From Perognathus longimembris pacificus (lineage: Eukaryota; Chordata; Mammalia; Rodentia; Heteromyidae), in contig NC_063172.1 in assembly GCF_023159225.1 (NCBI RefSeq), positions 45,885,832 to 45,949,831 of the forward strand: 64,000 bases of DNA, written 5' to 3'. The notes beneath the pieces are model-generated. The model had not been told where the DNA came from and did no database searches. It was given only the letters and a program-made list of their open reading frames with translations. The position numbers and the translations under genes were made by a program. Position 1 is the stretch's first letter; every line of letters starts with the position of its first letter. Positions 1-12,113 of the stretch are shown one piece after another.

Positions 1-1300
1 CATATACCTGACCATTTTCTTCTAGGTGTGACTATGAGGATGTCTCTGCTTTGTGTGTCTTGTTTTTCTTGTTTGAGATAAAAAAAATCTTACTGTGAAT
101 CAAAAGATTAGTCAGAGCACCTAACCTGCTGTCTCAGTTTCCTGATTTCTTGTACCACCACACCTGGCTATTGAGAATGCTTCTGAGCCTAACATTTGAA
201 ATGGCAGGATGGATAAATATCACTCTGCCAATCCATCAAGGGCTCAAGCAAAACAAATGTAGGGAGGAAAGGAAATTTTGTTCTCTCTTTTTGAACTGGC
301 TTATCTATCTCTTTCTGCTTTTGAACACTGGCATCATTGGTTCTTAGGACGAGATAGACAGATACCTTCTGGATATCCTCTTTGGGATTCTTGGTTCTTA
401 AATTTATAATCTCAAACTGAACGATATTACAGTCTCTTCTGTCTTTTCAGACAGTAGATACAAGATCATCAGTTATCTAAGACTTTACTATGTATAGCCC
501 AATTACTAATATATATATATTACATACATAAAATAAGTTTATATTGATACATATGTGTGTCTTTATGTGTTTGTACATATGTATGTGCATGCACATATAT
601 ACATATTACTGTTTCTATTTCTATGTATAACCTTGACTACTCCAACAAAGTAAAATCAAGATAAAATGTCACTGGAATGGAAAAAAATCATCTCATCTCT
701 TTATATGAAATGACTAGAATTATAATGGCATGGCATTTAAATATTTGAACATGACATTGCATTAGATATAGGAATAATCTTGTCCTGCTAGAAGGATATT
801 ATAGGGAACCAAGGGGATATCTTTTATCCTTAGTGATGGCTCCTAAGCTTCTGTGATAGGTGCTGGTCTCAGCCTGGAAGCCTAGAAGCATTTTGTCAGG
901 GTAGAAACCATTTCCTTTTTGGTAACTCCCATTGGTGAAAGGAGCCTTTGATACTTTTGCTATGGAAGAGGGAAATTTAACCTCTGCTCTTCCCCAGGAT
1001 AAGTGTTAAAGATAATGATCTATCTCGAGCAGTGTTACAAATGAGGGCAACATATGCCCACAGCAAGCCATGATTTGCACTGTGGTTTTCCTGGAAGACT
1101 ACTGGAGGCCAAGTCTCAAAAGGAGATTCCTCTAACATTAAATAAGAAATCATACAATTTCCATATTTAAGATCTGTCTCTGATCAGAGAAGAAAAAGTC
1201 ATCCAAACTGTCCTTATTAAAACAGCATTTAATTTTATTCATTTTTAAAAAATGGATAAATGCCATGGAGGCATTATATGTATATATATGCCCTAGTGAC

Positions 1301-1346
<46 letters not shown>

Positions 1347-3599
1347 ATATATGAATGCAGGCAGATGATAACTAATAAAGCAGTGCATTTATGTAAAAAG
1401 AAACAAGACACATACATAATGAGACTTTCATCACAAGAGAGGCCTTATTTTACAGAAGATATTTACTGGATCTTTTAGTTTTTAAATGTTATTAAGATAA
1501 ATGAAAGAAAAGTAAACAGAATTTTGGGAACCAGTAGGTAGAAATTAAATTTTGGCAATATCAGGCATCCTTGGAGAGGCAGTTTTTCTTCACATGAGAA
1601 AAATTGAATAGCCAAATAGATGAGTAATTAAGAAAATTTAAACTCTATTGAGATATATGTAAAATAAGATTAAGAAATAGATTATGATATGTAACACAGA
1701 GCAGAAAAATATATATGAAACTTAATGCAACATGTCTGAATAATTTTTTATGTACTTTGTGGTAATGAATTCACATATTACAAGACTTCATTTATTCTAG
1801 TACTTTGATTTTTCTGGGTTTTAAGTTTTTAGATGTTTATTAGTCCTTCCACTGCACAGTCGTCTTACCACTATCTGTCTCATTCCCCAAATTGCCTGTT
1901 CTCTTTTTGTGATTCCATGGTATGTTGAGTTTACTGAGATACAATATCATACTGTCTTGGTTGCTATCCTATGACACCATAGGGTAAACAGAGAAATGAA
2001 TAAGTGCATAAAGCTAAGATTTACTGATTTACAATTATATTCTGAGCTTTAGTTTGAAAAACTTTAGGTACATGGCTTTGTGACTTCAAAGTATGTGAAG
2101 TCACAAAATTGACCTTACAAATGTCTAAAATTTTAAGTAGTCATATAAAGTAATTTTTGATTGGAATGTTTTAATTATGGAGAAATAACTGTGAAATAAA
2201 CTCATCCTTTGAACAAGTACATTTCAAATGGTACGAAGATATCAAAAACTCCAGTTAATGTGGGTATCTATTTTCCTTAGTACTTTGTTAGTCTGGCCTC
2301 ATGATGGCACCAAAGGGTAGGAAATAATTCTGTTTTGAATTTCTATTTAGTTCCTGAATTACTATAGAATGTACTGTGGTGCAAGGCAGTTGAGTTAAAA
2401 AACCTTTTAGTAAAGAACAAGGGAGATGACATAGATTTGAGTATGATCTCTTCGACATATTTGGATGGTCATAATTTTCCTTTTCTCTACATGAGATAAT
2501 TTCTGCCTACTTTCCCTCACATTATTCTGCAACTCACTTAATAACCTAATTCCTAATTCATCTCTCCTTCTGTAACAAGAAAAAAATTCTAATGAAATAA
2601 AGACTTGCTTGATCTATGTGTAGTAATTAATTTGTGTCTGAATAATTTTAAAAGACAGGATTAGCCGATGGGCAATAAGAAAACTACCATAAATGGGAGT
2701 ATGTTATCATAAAACAAACAAACAAAAGTCATAGAGATGACTTCTTTCTCCCTTTCTAATTTCTTATAGAATAGAAATTGAGAATCTAACTTGACACCGT
2801 AATAAATCTTGCTTAAGATGAATAGCAGCTATTTCCCCTGTTGTCTTGGATTTCTCACTGGTAGGCAAGGCATTTTTAATGTGTGAGTTCAAATGTCTGC
2901 CCTGGTATATGTGAACCCTCATATATCAGACTTCTGCACTAGATTTCTGTAGCACATTGAGAAGAAATCAAATAAATGTAAGATGTATTCCTCTATTTTT
3001 CTTCAAAAGTAATTGTAACCCACATTGAGTAAGCATACATGACTATATCTAAAATCAACAAATAATAGGATGGTAAGAATTTGAGGCTTTATAAATTAGG
3101 AAATAAAAATAGTATAAAATGTGTTTAGGTTAAGATAAACCTGAAATGCTACATAATGGTCTCTCTCTACCCAAAAGCAAATTTATGATTAAATTCTGTT
3201 TAGCCAACACTGCTTTATTACCTGGATTTGACTTCTATTTGACTTCTGTTATATTCTATGAAACATAAAGACTTCTATCCACTTGGCCTGTTTCTTCAGC
3301 TTTCATAATCCTTTGGGTGGGTACAGTGCATACAAAAATAATTTATAACCTGGCATCTAGTCTTTACTTTCACATTCCTTTGGGCTCTGTCCAGTATCTT
3401 TTACAGTCTCCTGTTGGCAATTCATTTAGCAAGGTGAAGTTCACTCTTTCTTCCTCAGTGATGTCAAGTCAGCTTGTGTAGAGAATAGTCTCTGATTTTG
3501 GGTAGTGGTCATGACTCAATTATTGGCTATATTTGCCACATTTTTTAGACAATCTAAACATAAAACAATCATTCTTACTAATGTTATTTAAGTAAGGTT
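1..3599. other. AT-rich noncoding DNA, no gene seen
   Basis: No convincing coding exon, RNA gene or young transposable element is visible. The short open frames are uninterrupted only by chance in AT-rich sequence. The stretch holds an (AT)n microsatellite near 1300 and TATG/TACATA-rich low-complexity sequence at about 535-610. Old repeats too decayed to recognise by eye may be present. Confidence 0.6.
1301..1353. repeat. (TA)n microsatellite
   Basis: A nearly pure TA dinucleotide run of about 50 bases with one phase slip near 1334. An apparent Tyr/Ile-rich peptide crossing it is a translation artefact of the repeat. Confidence 0.95.
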
Positions 3600-3960
3600 T
3601 GTTTCTTAGATTATCATTTCCCTGTTCCCGTTCCTATTTATTCTCCCAGCCTCTGGTAACCATGGGTCCATTCCCTGTTATTGTGAGTTCAATTTTTATT
3701 TAAAAGTATACAGGAAAGTGAAAACATCTCATATCTCTTCCTATGTTTGCTTCACTTTATTTAGAAGAATATTCTCCAATTTCTCTCAGTTTGTTGCAAA
3801 CAACACATTTTTTCCCTTTTTAAGGTTAAATTTTATTCTATTGTGCATATATACACGTACACATATCATACTATCGTTATATTTTTGTCCATATATGGAC
3901 ACCTGGGTTGGTTCTATTTGTTGCTGTTGTAAATAGTCATTATTTATAGCGAACCCTTTC
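3600..3960 (-). mobile_element. Ancient L1 3' end fragment (minus strand)
   Basis: Read on the plus strand this matches the familiar antisense L1 3' segment in order: a 'cctctggtaaccatggg'-like start, the 'tatatggacacctgggttggt' block, and a tail resembling 'ttgctgttgtaaatagtc'. It is highly diverged and has no intact reading frame, poly(A) or visible target-site duplication, which points to an old mammalian L1M-type insertion. Subfamily assignment needs a consensus alignment. Confidence 0.6.
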
Positions 3961-6479
3961 ATCTGTCACTGATGTGACAAAAACATAAACTTAAATGCAT
4001 CTCCATCATTACTAATGGTATATTGATGTTTTCATATTAATTACCTAGATACATATTTTCATTGCAGTTTTCCACTATATTTTTGAGAGAAATGTCACTT
4101 TATTTTTGTATATATATATATATAAAGCATAAATATATCTGTATAATCACAAGCATGTATAGGCACATATATAAATATAGGGATACAAAGAAAAATACAA
4201 ATAAGCACATTTATACACATTCATGTGTAAATATATGAACTCTCTTGTTAATAACTGAGTATTTGTAAGGATGTTAATATTTCTAATGTCCTCCAAATAG
4301 TACCTGTTATACATTAGCATTCCATAAGTGTTTTATTTTTACAGTCTTATATATTCTAACAAACTGGATTTCATATCATGAAAAACAATAATATACATGT
4401 CTACTTTACTTTAAATATGAAATATTATTTTCTATACAAAGCAAGAGAAAGCTCTACTATGGATCAATATTTCTGAAAATACTACATCTCTATCAGTCAG
4501 TAAATAATGAGTGCTAAATGAATACTATGGAAAATAAATCTGTGGAAGCTTAGAAGAAAAGATTGCTTCCAGATGAAATGGTTAGAAAATGTTTTATAAG
4601 AGGCCAGATTTGAGGTGTACTTTGAAAAATGGGCAGGATTTGGATAAACAAGATGAGAAGGGTTGGATTTGAAGGCATTATAGCAGGTTTAAATTGTAAA
4701 GGTAGAACTTAATTTTCATTAATTTCTCTCTCTGGTTTGAGAGGAGATGGGTATTTTCAAGCAGGAAGCAAGACAAAAATCTCTCTATTGACTTTGGATC
4801 TATTTCTCTCACTATCACAAAATACTTCTCAAAATAATTCTTCCCAGACAATTCTTTCTATTCTTTCCTTGGATATTGATGTATTCCCATAAAAGGTTTT
4901 GAAAGTAATATATCTTCATAATTACGATTCCCATTCTAATTTGCAATGTGAAATGAATGTGAGAATATTTCATATTTTAATCATGTATTGTGTTGTTCTC
5001 TATAACATGGCTTCTTTTGTGCATAAGCCAGGAATTTTTGCTCTCTTTTTTAACCAAAGTAAGAAGGTATTTTTCCTACTTAAGGAAAATAATAATTAAA
5101 ACATAGGCATCAGAAGACAAGGTCTACCATACTTAATAAAGTGCATGATAGTATGGCCACAAGAGGTAATCATTGAGATACATTTCTCCTCTGCTCCTGT
5201 CTTCTCTGATTTATGTTTTATATCATAATTCACTAGGGATATATTCTTATATACTCTTAGATGTCCTAGGTAATGAAAATTATGTGATAACAGAATACAT
5301 AATTTGAAGGAATTTTAGAAAAATGAAATTACAGTGGAAGCCTTCTGAAAAACAGGGAGTTTCTAAAAACATATCTAAATTGCAAATTACTTCAGGGATT
5401 TGCTGTTGTTAGTATTATCTGTATTCCCACTTGTAATCAACTACTGACAGTTGTTATACTGGTAGCATACTAAAGTTGCAAGGATATATTCAGTCACATT
5501 TTGGTGATTTTGATAGATTTTGATGAAGAAAAATGTAGATCTCTGAACCAGTTATGTGCACAAAGAAAATATTTTATTTCCTACTTGGTAAAAATTGGCT
5601 TGAAATGTAGTAAGGTGCATCTTTGATTAACACATAAAAATGCTTTAAAAATACCATATTTGGTGAAAATTATATTTCATTTTTTAAATAATGTAACCTC
5701 ATGTGATATACACCAGTTCAATCTGCATTATTTATTACACCCTCTTTGTGAGAAAAATCCTCTGATGCTATTTATTACCTGAGTAGTTATTTAGATGTGA
5801 TTAAAGCCTAGCATTTCAGCTGGACAAGCCTGCAACATTTGTGGCTCCACTTTGCACCTTAAAACTTGCATTTGCACCTGCAAAATGCTGAAATGAATCA
5901 CAAGTCAGTACATGTGGGTTCCATTACTTTTTTTTTTTTTTATGAGCAGATGTGGGTGATGCGGGCAAAGAGCTAGATGTATCTTTAATTGAGAAAACCT
6001 GTGGAAAAGTTATCCTTAAATCTCTCTGAGGGAATTGATTTAGAACACTGCACACCATGATATGGAAAGTACGAATCAGACCCAAATGTTGACCAGAAAA
6101 TCCAAATTTGAACACAGCCTGTCAGAAATGAATATTAAGAATATTAATCCTCAGAATTCCTTCTTTCACATTTCTCTATGAATAATACTATGGCCATTAG
6201 GGTTTTCATTTTACTTTGTTCTAATGTTCACACTGAAATAATATAAACTATCAGAATTAAAGGTATAAAATCGACTGGGGTTTATTTGTAAAATAATACA
6301 TTGGGTCCCAAACTTATTTTTCCATGCTTCATTCCCAGAGAATCTTAGAATTGTATAACTTGAAGTTTTGAGTTATTTGTGCTTACTTAACATTTATCTT
6401 TTAGTATTTATTCTCTGTAACACATAGAATATGACATAGAATCTTACATAAAACACACATTTTTCATTTATTTTTTAAC
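3961..6479. other. AT-rich noncoding DNA, no gene seen
   Basis: No coding, RNA or recognisable young repeat. It contains a short TA run at about 4105-4125 and a T homopolymer of about 14 bases ending near 5941. The small open frames show no domain or codon bias. Confidence 0.55.
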
Positions 6480-6722
6480 ATTAATTATACTAGGGAAGTT
6501 TATTGCCATGTCTCCATATATGTATACTTTATATGTACTTTGACCAAATGTACTCCCTTTATCTTCTCAATCCCCTATCCTCCCACCTTTATGTTTTCAG
6601 GGTTGGGTGGGTGACATTGTGTTTTTCTTACATCTATAAACAATGCATTTTGATTCTATTCACCACCATCACCCTCTCCTTTCCTCTGGCCCCTTCAATC
6701 TGTATGCCAATCTGAATGCTTT
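6480..6722 (-). mobile_element. Ancient L1 3'UTR fragment, left half
   Basis: Antisense L1 3'UTR-like sequence that continues at 7086-7430 on the other side of an LTR. Orientation is inferred from the right-hand half, where the antisense ORF2 end is clear. It is strongly diverged with no intact frame. Confidence 0.45.
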
Positions 6723-7085
6723 TGTGATTGTAAAGTGGTCTGATGGAAATAAAACCCACCATATAGTTCAGGCAGAGAAGAGTTTATTCTGGGGAGAGCA
6801 AACTGCCAGCCCACACAAGGTGGAGACATAGTGAGACAAGGGGAAGGAAGGAGAGAAAAAGAAAGCAAGAGTAAGAGATTAAAGGAAAAAGAGAGGGGAC
6901 TCACGTTGGGTCAGATTATATAGGAAAAGGTGGGCGGAATGGCCAGGTGAATTGGATGTGACCTCAGAGAAGGGGGAGGTAACTGCCTCCAGGTGTGCCA
7001 ATTACCTAAGTAACACAGGTACTGGGTGCAGACTTAAACAGGTGGGGGGCATCTGAACGGAGCCCTCCCAGAGGTGGACCTTAGA
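6723..7085 (-). mobile_element. ERV LTR, minus strand, inside an ancient L1
   Basis: On the minus strand the order of LTR signals is right: a TATATAA-type promoter box (plus coordinates about 6916-6922), then an AATAAA polyadenylation signal (6783-6788), then a terminus ending ACAATCACA at 6723. The element lies inside antisense L1 sequence that resumes near 7086. No internal gag/pol/env coding is present, so it is a solo LTR or LTR fragment. The U3 boundary at about 7085 is approximate and I could not find a matching target-site duplication. The family is not assigned. Confidence 0.6.
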
Positions 7086-7430
7086 GTGATATTTGTCTTT
7101 CTGAGTTTGGCTTAGCTTGTTTAATATGATAGTCTCCACTTTTACTTATTTTCTTGCAAACTACATGATTTTCTTCTTTATGGCAAAACAACACTCCTTT
7201 ATGTAGGTATAACATATTTTGTTTATCCATTAGTCATTTATTTGTTCCCAGTTTCATTCCATATCCTGGCTATTGTGAACAATGCATCAATAACCATGGA
7301 TGTGAACGTATCTCTACTGTGTGTGGAATAGCTCATTCTTCTGTTCAGTTTTCAAAGGAGTTCTCTTTTCTACAGTGACATGACCAAGTCAAAATATCAT
7401 GATAAGTTTTAGAGTAGCCAATTACTCTAA
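7086..7430 (-). mobile_element. Ancient L1 ORF2 end and 3'UTR, right half
   Basis: Plus-strand reading gives the classic antisense L1 pattern: 'gtctttctgagtttggctt', then 'tttatccattagtcattta', then 'ggctattgtgaacaatgca'. Near 7355 a block resembles the antisense of the ORF2 zinc-finger region. The ORF2 frame is destroyed. With 6480-6722 this is one minus-strand insertion split by the LTR. Confidence 0.7.
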
Positions 7431-7439
7431 TTTGTATTT

Positions 7440-7685
7440 TTAAAATTAGGTTTACCTTGAATATCATCAAAAACAAACAAACAAGCAGCAAGTACTGGCA
7501 AGGATAAGAAAGAAAAAACCTATTTCCTTATATACTGTTAGTGAGAATGTCAGAGTGTAATCAACACGGACATCAGAATTCCTCAAATAACTTCAAAGTA
7601 GAACTACTATATATTCTCATATGCCATACTTGATCATGTATCCGAAGGACTGTGAATTCCTCCAAATAAAAGGATGTGAATTGTG
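7440..7685 (+). mobile_element. Ancient L1 ORF2 3' fragment
   Basis: A sense-orientation fragment of the ORF2 C-terminal zinc-finger region: 'caagtactggcaaggataag', then 'atatactgttagtgagaatg', then a 'gtagaactactatatattc' block. It covers the same part of ORF2 as the adjacent antisense fragment, so the two are separate insertions rather than halves of one inverted element. Confidence 0.55.
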
Positions 7686-8237
7686 ACAATAGGAGGACAC
7701 TGTGGGAGGAGAAGTTAAAGATTAGTGTGTTTATTAAGCGGTTGTAATTAGGTTGTTATCAGCTAAAACAGATATTAGTAAATATAAGAGATTATATGAA
7801 ACCAGGGCTTCCCCAAAATTTCCTGCTGTAGATAAAAAGAAGATAACAGAATAAAAGCTTCCTATTTTGAAAATTATCATACCACAGAGACAAAAAGAGG
7901 AAGAATCAAACCAAAGAACTACAAGACAGAAAGTAAGGAAATAGTAATAGTAAATCCTTATCTATCAAGAATTGATTTAACATATTAATAGATTAAATAT
8001 GCTAATCCAAAAGAGAGTGGCAGGATGGAATGAAAAATGATCCAATTATGTTTCCTATCAGAGAATAATTTTAGTAATTATTTTAAGGGCACACACAGGA
8101 TGAAAGTAGAGCAAGAACAAAAGGTAGTCTAGATAAAAATAATAGAAATGTATATAGTAGTATGAGAGGAAAAAATTGAAAACTCTCATAAGAGACAAAA
8201 AGGTAATTATATAATTATAAATAGGTCAGTGTTTGTA

Positions 8238-8511
8238 AGGCACCAGTGGCTCACATCTTTAATCTTTCCTACTCAGGAGGCAGAGATCTGAGAATTGCAG
8301 TTTGAAGCAAACCTGGGTAGGAAAGTCCCCAAGAGACCCTTACCTTTAATTAACCCACTCAAAAACCAGAAGTGCAGATGTGTCTTCAAGTGGTAGAGAG
8401 CTAGCCTTGAGAAAAAGCTCAGTGATAGTGCCCAGATCTGAGTTCAAGCCCAATGACTGACAAAATTAAAACACAAAAGCAAAACAACAACAAAAAACCC
8501 CAAAAAAGCTA
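8238..8511 (+). mobile_element. B1-Geo dimeric SINE
   Basis: The left arm is 7SL/B1-like: 'ccagtggctcaca' followed by a 'tactcaggaggcagag' core and 'cagtttgaagcaaacctggg'. The right arm is the same 'Geo' unit found in the IDL-Geo SINEs: 'cttcaagtggtagagagcta', 'gccttgagaaaaa', 'gagttcaagcccaatgactg'. It ends in an A-rich tail. It sits in the endonuclease region of the ancient L1, and the flanking duplication is too degraded to define cleanly. Confidence 0.8.
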
Positions 8512-8637
8512 ATGTCAATTTCAAGAGGATATAAAAATCCAAAATATGTTTGTATGCAGAATTAGAGCACCTAACTGCACAAAGGAAATAATAATACAAC
8601 TGAAGGAAAAGTTGTCAGTTAAATGAAAATAGATAAT

Positions 8638-9265
8638 TTTATTTTTTTTCTCTTATTTATTGTCAAAGTGATGTACAGAGAGGTAAAAGTTTCATACATT
8701 AAGCCTTGGGCACATTTCTTGTACTGTTTGTTACCTCCTCCCTCATTTCCCCCTCCCATTTCCCCTTTCCCCCCATGAGTTGTTCAGTTGGCTTACACCA
8801 AACAGTTTTGCAAGTAATTTCTTTTGTCTTTTTATCCTTTGTCTCTCGATTTTGATATTCCCTTTCATTTCCCTGGTTCTAATACCAGGACATATAGTTT
8901 CCAATGTACTCAGATAAGATACAGTGATGGTGTGGGTACAAACACAGGAAGGGGATACAAGAAGATGATCAATAAAAGAAGTCACGGTTTCAATGGCATG
9001 TTGAAAGTAATTACAACAGTGACATAACAGTCATTTCCATAACATGGAGTTCATTTCACTTAGCATCATCTTATGCATTCATAAGGGCATAGCTATTAGT
9101 CTCTTGTGATCTTCTGCTGTGACTAGCCTAAACCTGTGCTAATTATTCCCTATGAGGGAGACCATAGAGTCCATTTTTCTTTAGGTCTGGCTCACTTCAC
9201 TTAGTATGATTTTTTCCAAGTCCTTCCATTTTCTTATGAATGGGGCAAACATTTTGACTATGGCT
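8638..9265 (-). mobile_element. 5'-truncated L1 tail, minus strand
   Basis: Antisense copy of the 3'UTR and last ORF2 codons of the same L1 family as 47384-54765. It starts with a T-rich (poly-A) end and a TTATTGTCAAA box, then a C-rich tract at about 8737-8774 (the L1 G-rich tract), and ends at the 'ccattttcttatgaatgggg' ORF2 block. It inserted in the ancient L1. The flanks share a diverged TAGATWAT-like duplication (left of 8638 and near 9266). Confidence 0.85.
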
Positions 9266-9483
9266 AGATTATCCCGATAGAAATTCAATGAAAAATAGCA
9301 GACTGGAGCAACAGTAGAGACCCAGTAGACTAATAGACATATACAGAATATTGCAACAAACAGCAGCTGAATACTTATTCAAATATGCTTAAAACATTCA
9401 CCAGAACTGACCATTTTGTTAGGTTACAAAACAAATCCTAAAAAATATTAACAAGTTTGACATAATATCAAAAATATTTTAAC

Positions 9484-10689
9484 GGAGGAGAAAGATGGCG
9501 CCGACAGAGTAGGGAGGCACCCCGACTCGCTCCAACTGAATAGCGAGCTGCGAACTCCAACACCCAACACCCCATCAAGAACCCAGCAAAACCAGCACCC
9601 AGAAGCAGTGGAGAAATGCAGGAAAACAAAAAGGAGCAAAAAAGAAGAACCGAAAACCTACATAGAGCCGGAGAATCTCCGGGGCACCCTCCCCCCACCA
9701 GCCAACCCTGACTCGAACAGGGCCAGGCTGGGAAAGGGGAACCCAGTGATCGGCAGACAGGCTGCCATGAGTGCAGAATCCAGATAGCGGGAGACCCCAC
9801 GGTCTAGGGAGGGTGCAGACCAAGACACACAACAGCAGTGACGAGAAGTTCGGGTCCACACCGGGTTCGGACAGGGGAACCCAGCACGGCAAAAGGAGGG
9901 AACCGGGGAAGCCACCACAACACTTCGCCACCCCCTGAGGGACCAACGGCTGCGCGGGACACACACGCAAAGCAGGATCAGTGAGTCCCCCATTACCCCC
10001 TCACCTAACGGGAGACCAGCTATCAGAAACCCAAGCCCTACAAAGAAGCTAGATCTCCCTCCCTCCCCCTCCCCACCCCGTGGGAACAAAGAACCCCCAA
10101 ATCAGGCGGGAAGCTCCCTTCGGGCGCTGGGAAGTCAGTTTAGCAGGGGAAGGGTGGAGCAGCCCCAAGGCCCCACAGGCTCCTGAACTGGCACAACCGG
10201 CCCCGTCCCCTTCCCAACAGGGGCCAGGGGAAGACCAGCCTCACCCGAGGAGACTGGACCACACGGACTCTTACAACTAAAATCACAGGCGGTGGTGGGT
10301 AATACCAGCACAGCAGGGACACCTGGGCCTGATCACATCACCCCCTCGCAGCGGAGGCGAGGTCTGAGGGTGCTAACCCACATCCGGACAGTTGATCCCA
10401 CTGGGCTCCACACAAACCGCCCCCCACCCAACGGACTCGCGGGAGGGCGCAAACACAACCCAACAACCCGGGGCTCGTTCTGGGAGGCATACCCTGCTAA
10501 AGTGCCTGTTGTAGTGGACTCACAGCACACAGGAGGGCGGGGCCCCCGGCGACAGCGCCCGCTCTGGTAGGCATACCCTGCACTGGTGGACAGGGCCACA
10601 GGGGCAGCACCTGCTGCTGTAGACACGCCTACACAGGAGGGAGGGAAGAGCTACAAACCAAACCTGAGAAGCTATCCACAGATCTCCAG
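9484..10689 (+). promoter_or_regulatory. L1 5'UTR with internal promoter and YY1-like site
   Basis: GC- and CpG-rich compared with the AT-rich surroundings. A YY1-like AAGATGGCG core occurs about 10 bases from the element's start (9492-9500), the position where L1 promoters of other mammals carry a YY1 site that sets the transcription start. That it acts as a promoter is inferred from family knowledge. Long antisense open frames here follow from GC-rich composition and were not called as genes. Confidence 0.75.
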
Positions 10690-12071
10690 ATGCACAAATC
10701 ACAAAGAAACATAACACAGTTCATCAAAGGGCAAGCCAACTCGCCAGCTCCAAAAAGCATCACGACTGAAGAGGAGATGGAGACTAAAAAAGCAAATGAG
10801 GCCATGTTAACAGGAATGATCGAAAGCGTCAGAAATGAAATCAGAAAACAATTCCAGGAGTTTAGAGCGGAAATCTTGAAGGACACCCAGGAAGCCAAGA
10901 AAGAAATGGAAGCAAAAATGGATACAATGCAAGCCTCCTTTAAAGAAAATCTCCACATCCTGAGAATTGAAATGCATCAAAAAATAGATTTAAAATACAA
11001 GTCATTAAAGGAAGAAATTTCCACGATCAGAGCTGATATGACAACCATAAATAGCTCTCTGACATCCATAAACTCCGCAATTGAAACCATAACACAAAGA
11101 GTGGACCATATGGAATCCAGAATCTCTCACCTGGACGATGAAGCAGCCGACAACAACCAGAAAATGACCACACTCCAAGAAAAGGTGAAGCTTCAGGGCA
11201 GACTAATCCAGGAACTAATGGACAAAGACAAGAGATATAATCTGCGCATAATTGGAATAGAAGAAGGAGCCAAATACCAGAGCAGAGGGCTGAAACATGT
11301 TCTCAATAAAGTTATTGCAGAAAACTTCCCCAATCTCACAGGGGACCCCATCCAGGTAACCGAAGCCTATAGGACACCTGGCAGGCCAGACCCCAGGAAA
11401 GCCACCCCAAGGCAGATAATATTCAAGACTACAGACCTCAAGATTAAAGAGCAAATCCTGAATTCAGCCAAAGCGAAGAAGGAAACTTTCTACAATGGGA
11501 AGAGGATTTGAATAACATCCGACTTATCCACACAAACTTACCAAGCTCGAAGTGAGTGGAAGAACACCATCCAAGTACTTCAGAATAACAATTTACAACC
11601 TCGGATCAAATATCCAGCGAAATTGGAGTTCACATTCGAAGGGAAAACCAGATCTTTCCACACCAAAGAAGAGCTAAAGGAGTATGTGAATAAAAAACCA
11701 GCCCTACGGGGCTGGGGATATGGCCTAGTGGCAAGAGTGCCTGCCTCGGATACACGAGGCCCTAGGTTCGATTCCCCAGCACCACATATACAGAAAAATG
11801 GCCAGAAGCGGTGCTGTGGCTCGGGTGGCAGAGTGATAGCCTTGAGAGGGAAGAAGCCAGGGACAGTGCTCAGGCCCTGAGTCCAAGGCCCAGGACTGGC
11901 CAAAAAAAAAAAAAAAAACAAAAAAAAAAGAAAAAAAAAGAAAAAAAAAACCCAGCCCTACAGCAAATTCTAAGAGGGGAGCCCCACCCAACAGTGATCG
12001 TAAAAGACACACAGACAGAAACAGAAAGAAACTTCAATAGCCAAAGTCCAACAGAAAGAACAGCTCACTAA
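10690..12071 (+). pseudogene. L1 ORF1 protein (RNA-binding), broken
   Basis: ORF1p is the L1 RNA chaperone that trimerises and coats L1 RNA in the cytoplasmic RNP. The start is ATG 10690. About 274 codons are open. A Lys/Glu-rich coiled coil covers roughly residues 15-160, followed by the RRM-type core with a 'NLRIIGIEEG' strand near residue 180 and the start of the C-terminal domain. A TGA at 11509-11511 then interrupts the frame. The frame resumes through the C-terminal domain to about 11707, where an IDL-Geo SINE is inserted. The last codons follow the SINE and end at the TAA closing 12071. The protein is therefore not functional. Confidence 0.9.
11708..11944 (+). mobile_element. IDL-Geo SINE inside L1 ORF1
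   Basis: The left arm begins 'ggggctggggatatggccta' with A- and B-box-like tRNA promoter motifs ('ggttcgattcc'). The right Geo arm follows ('ggccagaagcggtgctgtgg', 'cagtgctcaggccctgag') with a long A-rich tail broken by single C and G. It is flanked by near-identical target-site duplications: AAAAAACCAGCCCTAC ending at 11707 and the same motif with one extra C ending near 11961. It is clearly younger than the host L1 and truncates its ORF1. Confidence 0.95.
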
Positions 12072-12113
12072 AGACAAGAAAAAAAAAAGAGGAAAAAACA
12101 GCCCAACAAGAAA

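Noticed and set aside
1260..1478. 72-codon open frame rich in Tyr/Ile
   Set aside because: It is produced by translation of the (TA)n microsatellite.
7086..7685. Single L1 with a twin-priming inversion
   Set aside because: The antisense and sense pieces both cover the ORF2 zinc-finger region, so they overlap in L1 coordinates and are better read as two separate insertions.
9448..10089. Overlapping antisense open frames of 63-143 codons in the L1 5'UTR, reminiscent of an antisense ORF0
   Set aside because: The region is GC-rich and stop-poor in several frames at once. The peptides are low-complexity Pro/Gly/Ser-rich, and ORF0 is known from primate L1 only. Nothing distinguishes any frame as coding.
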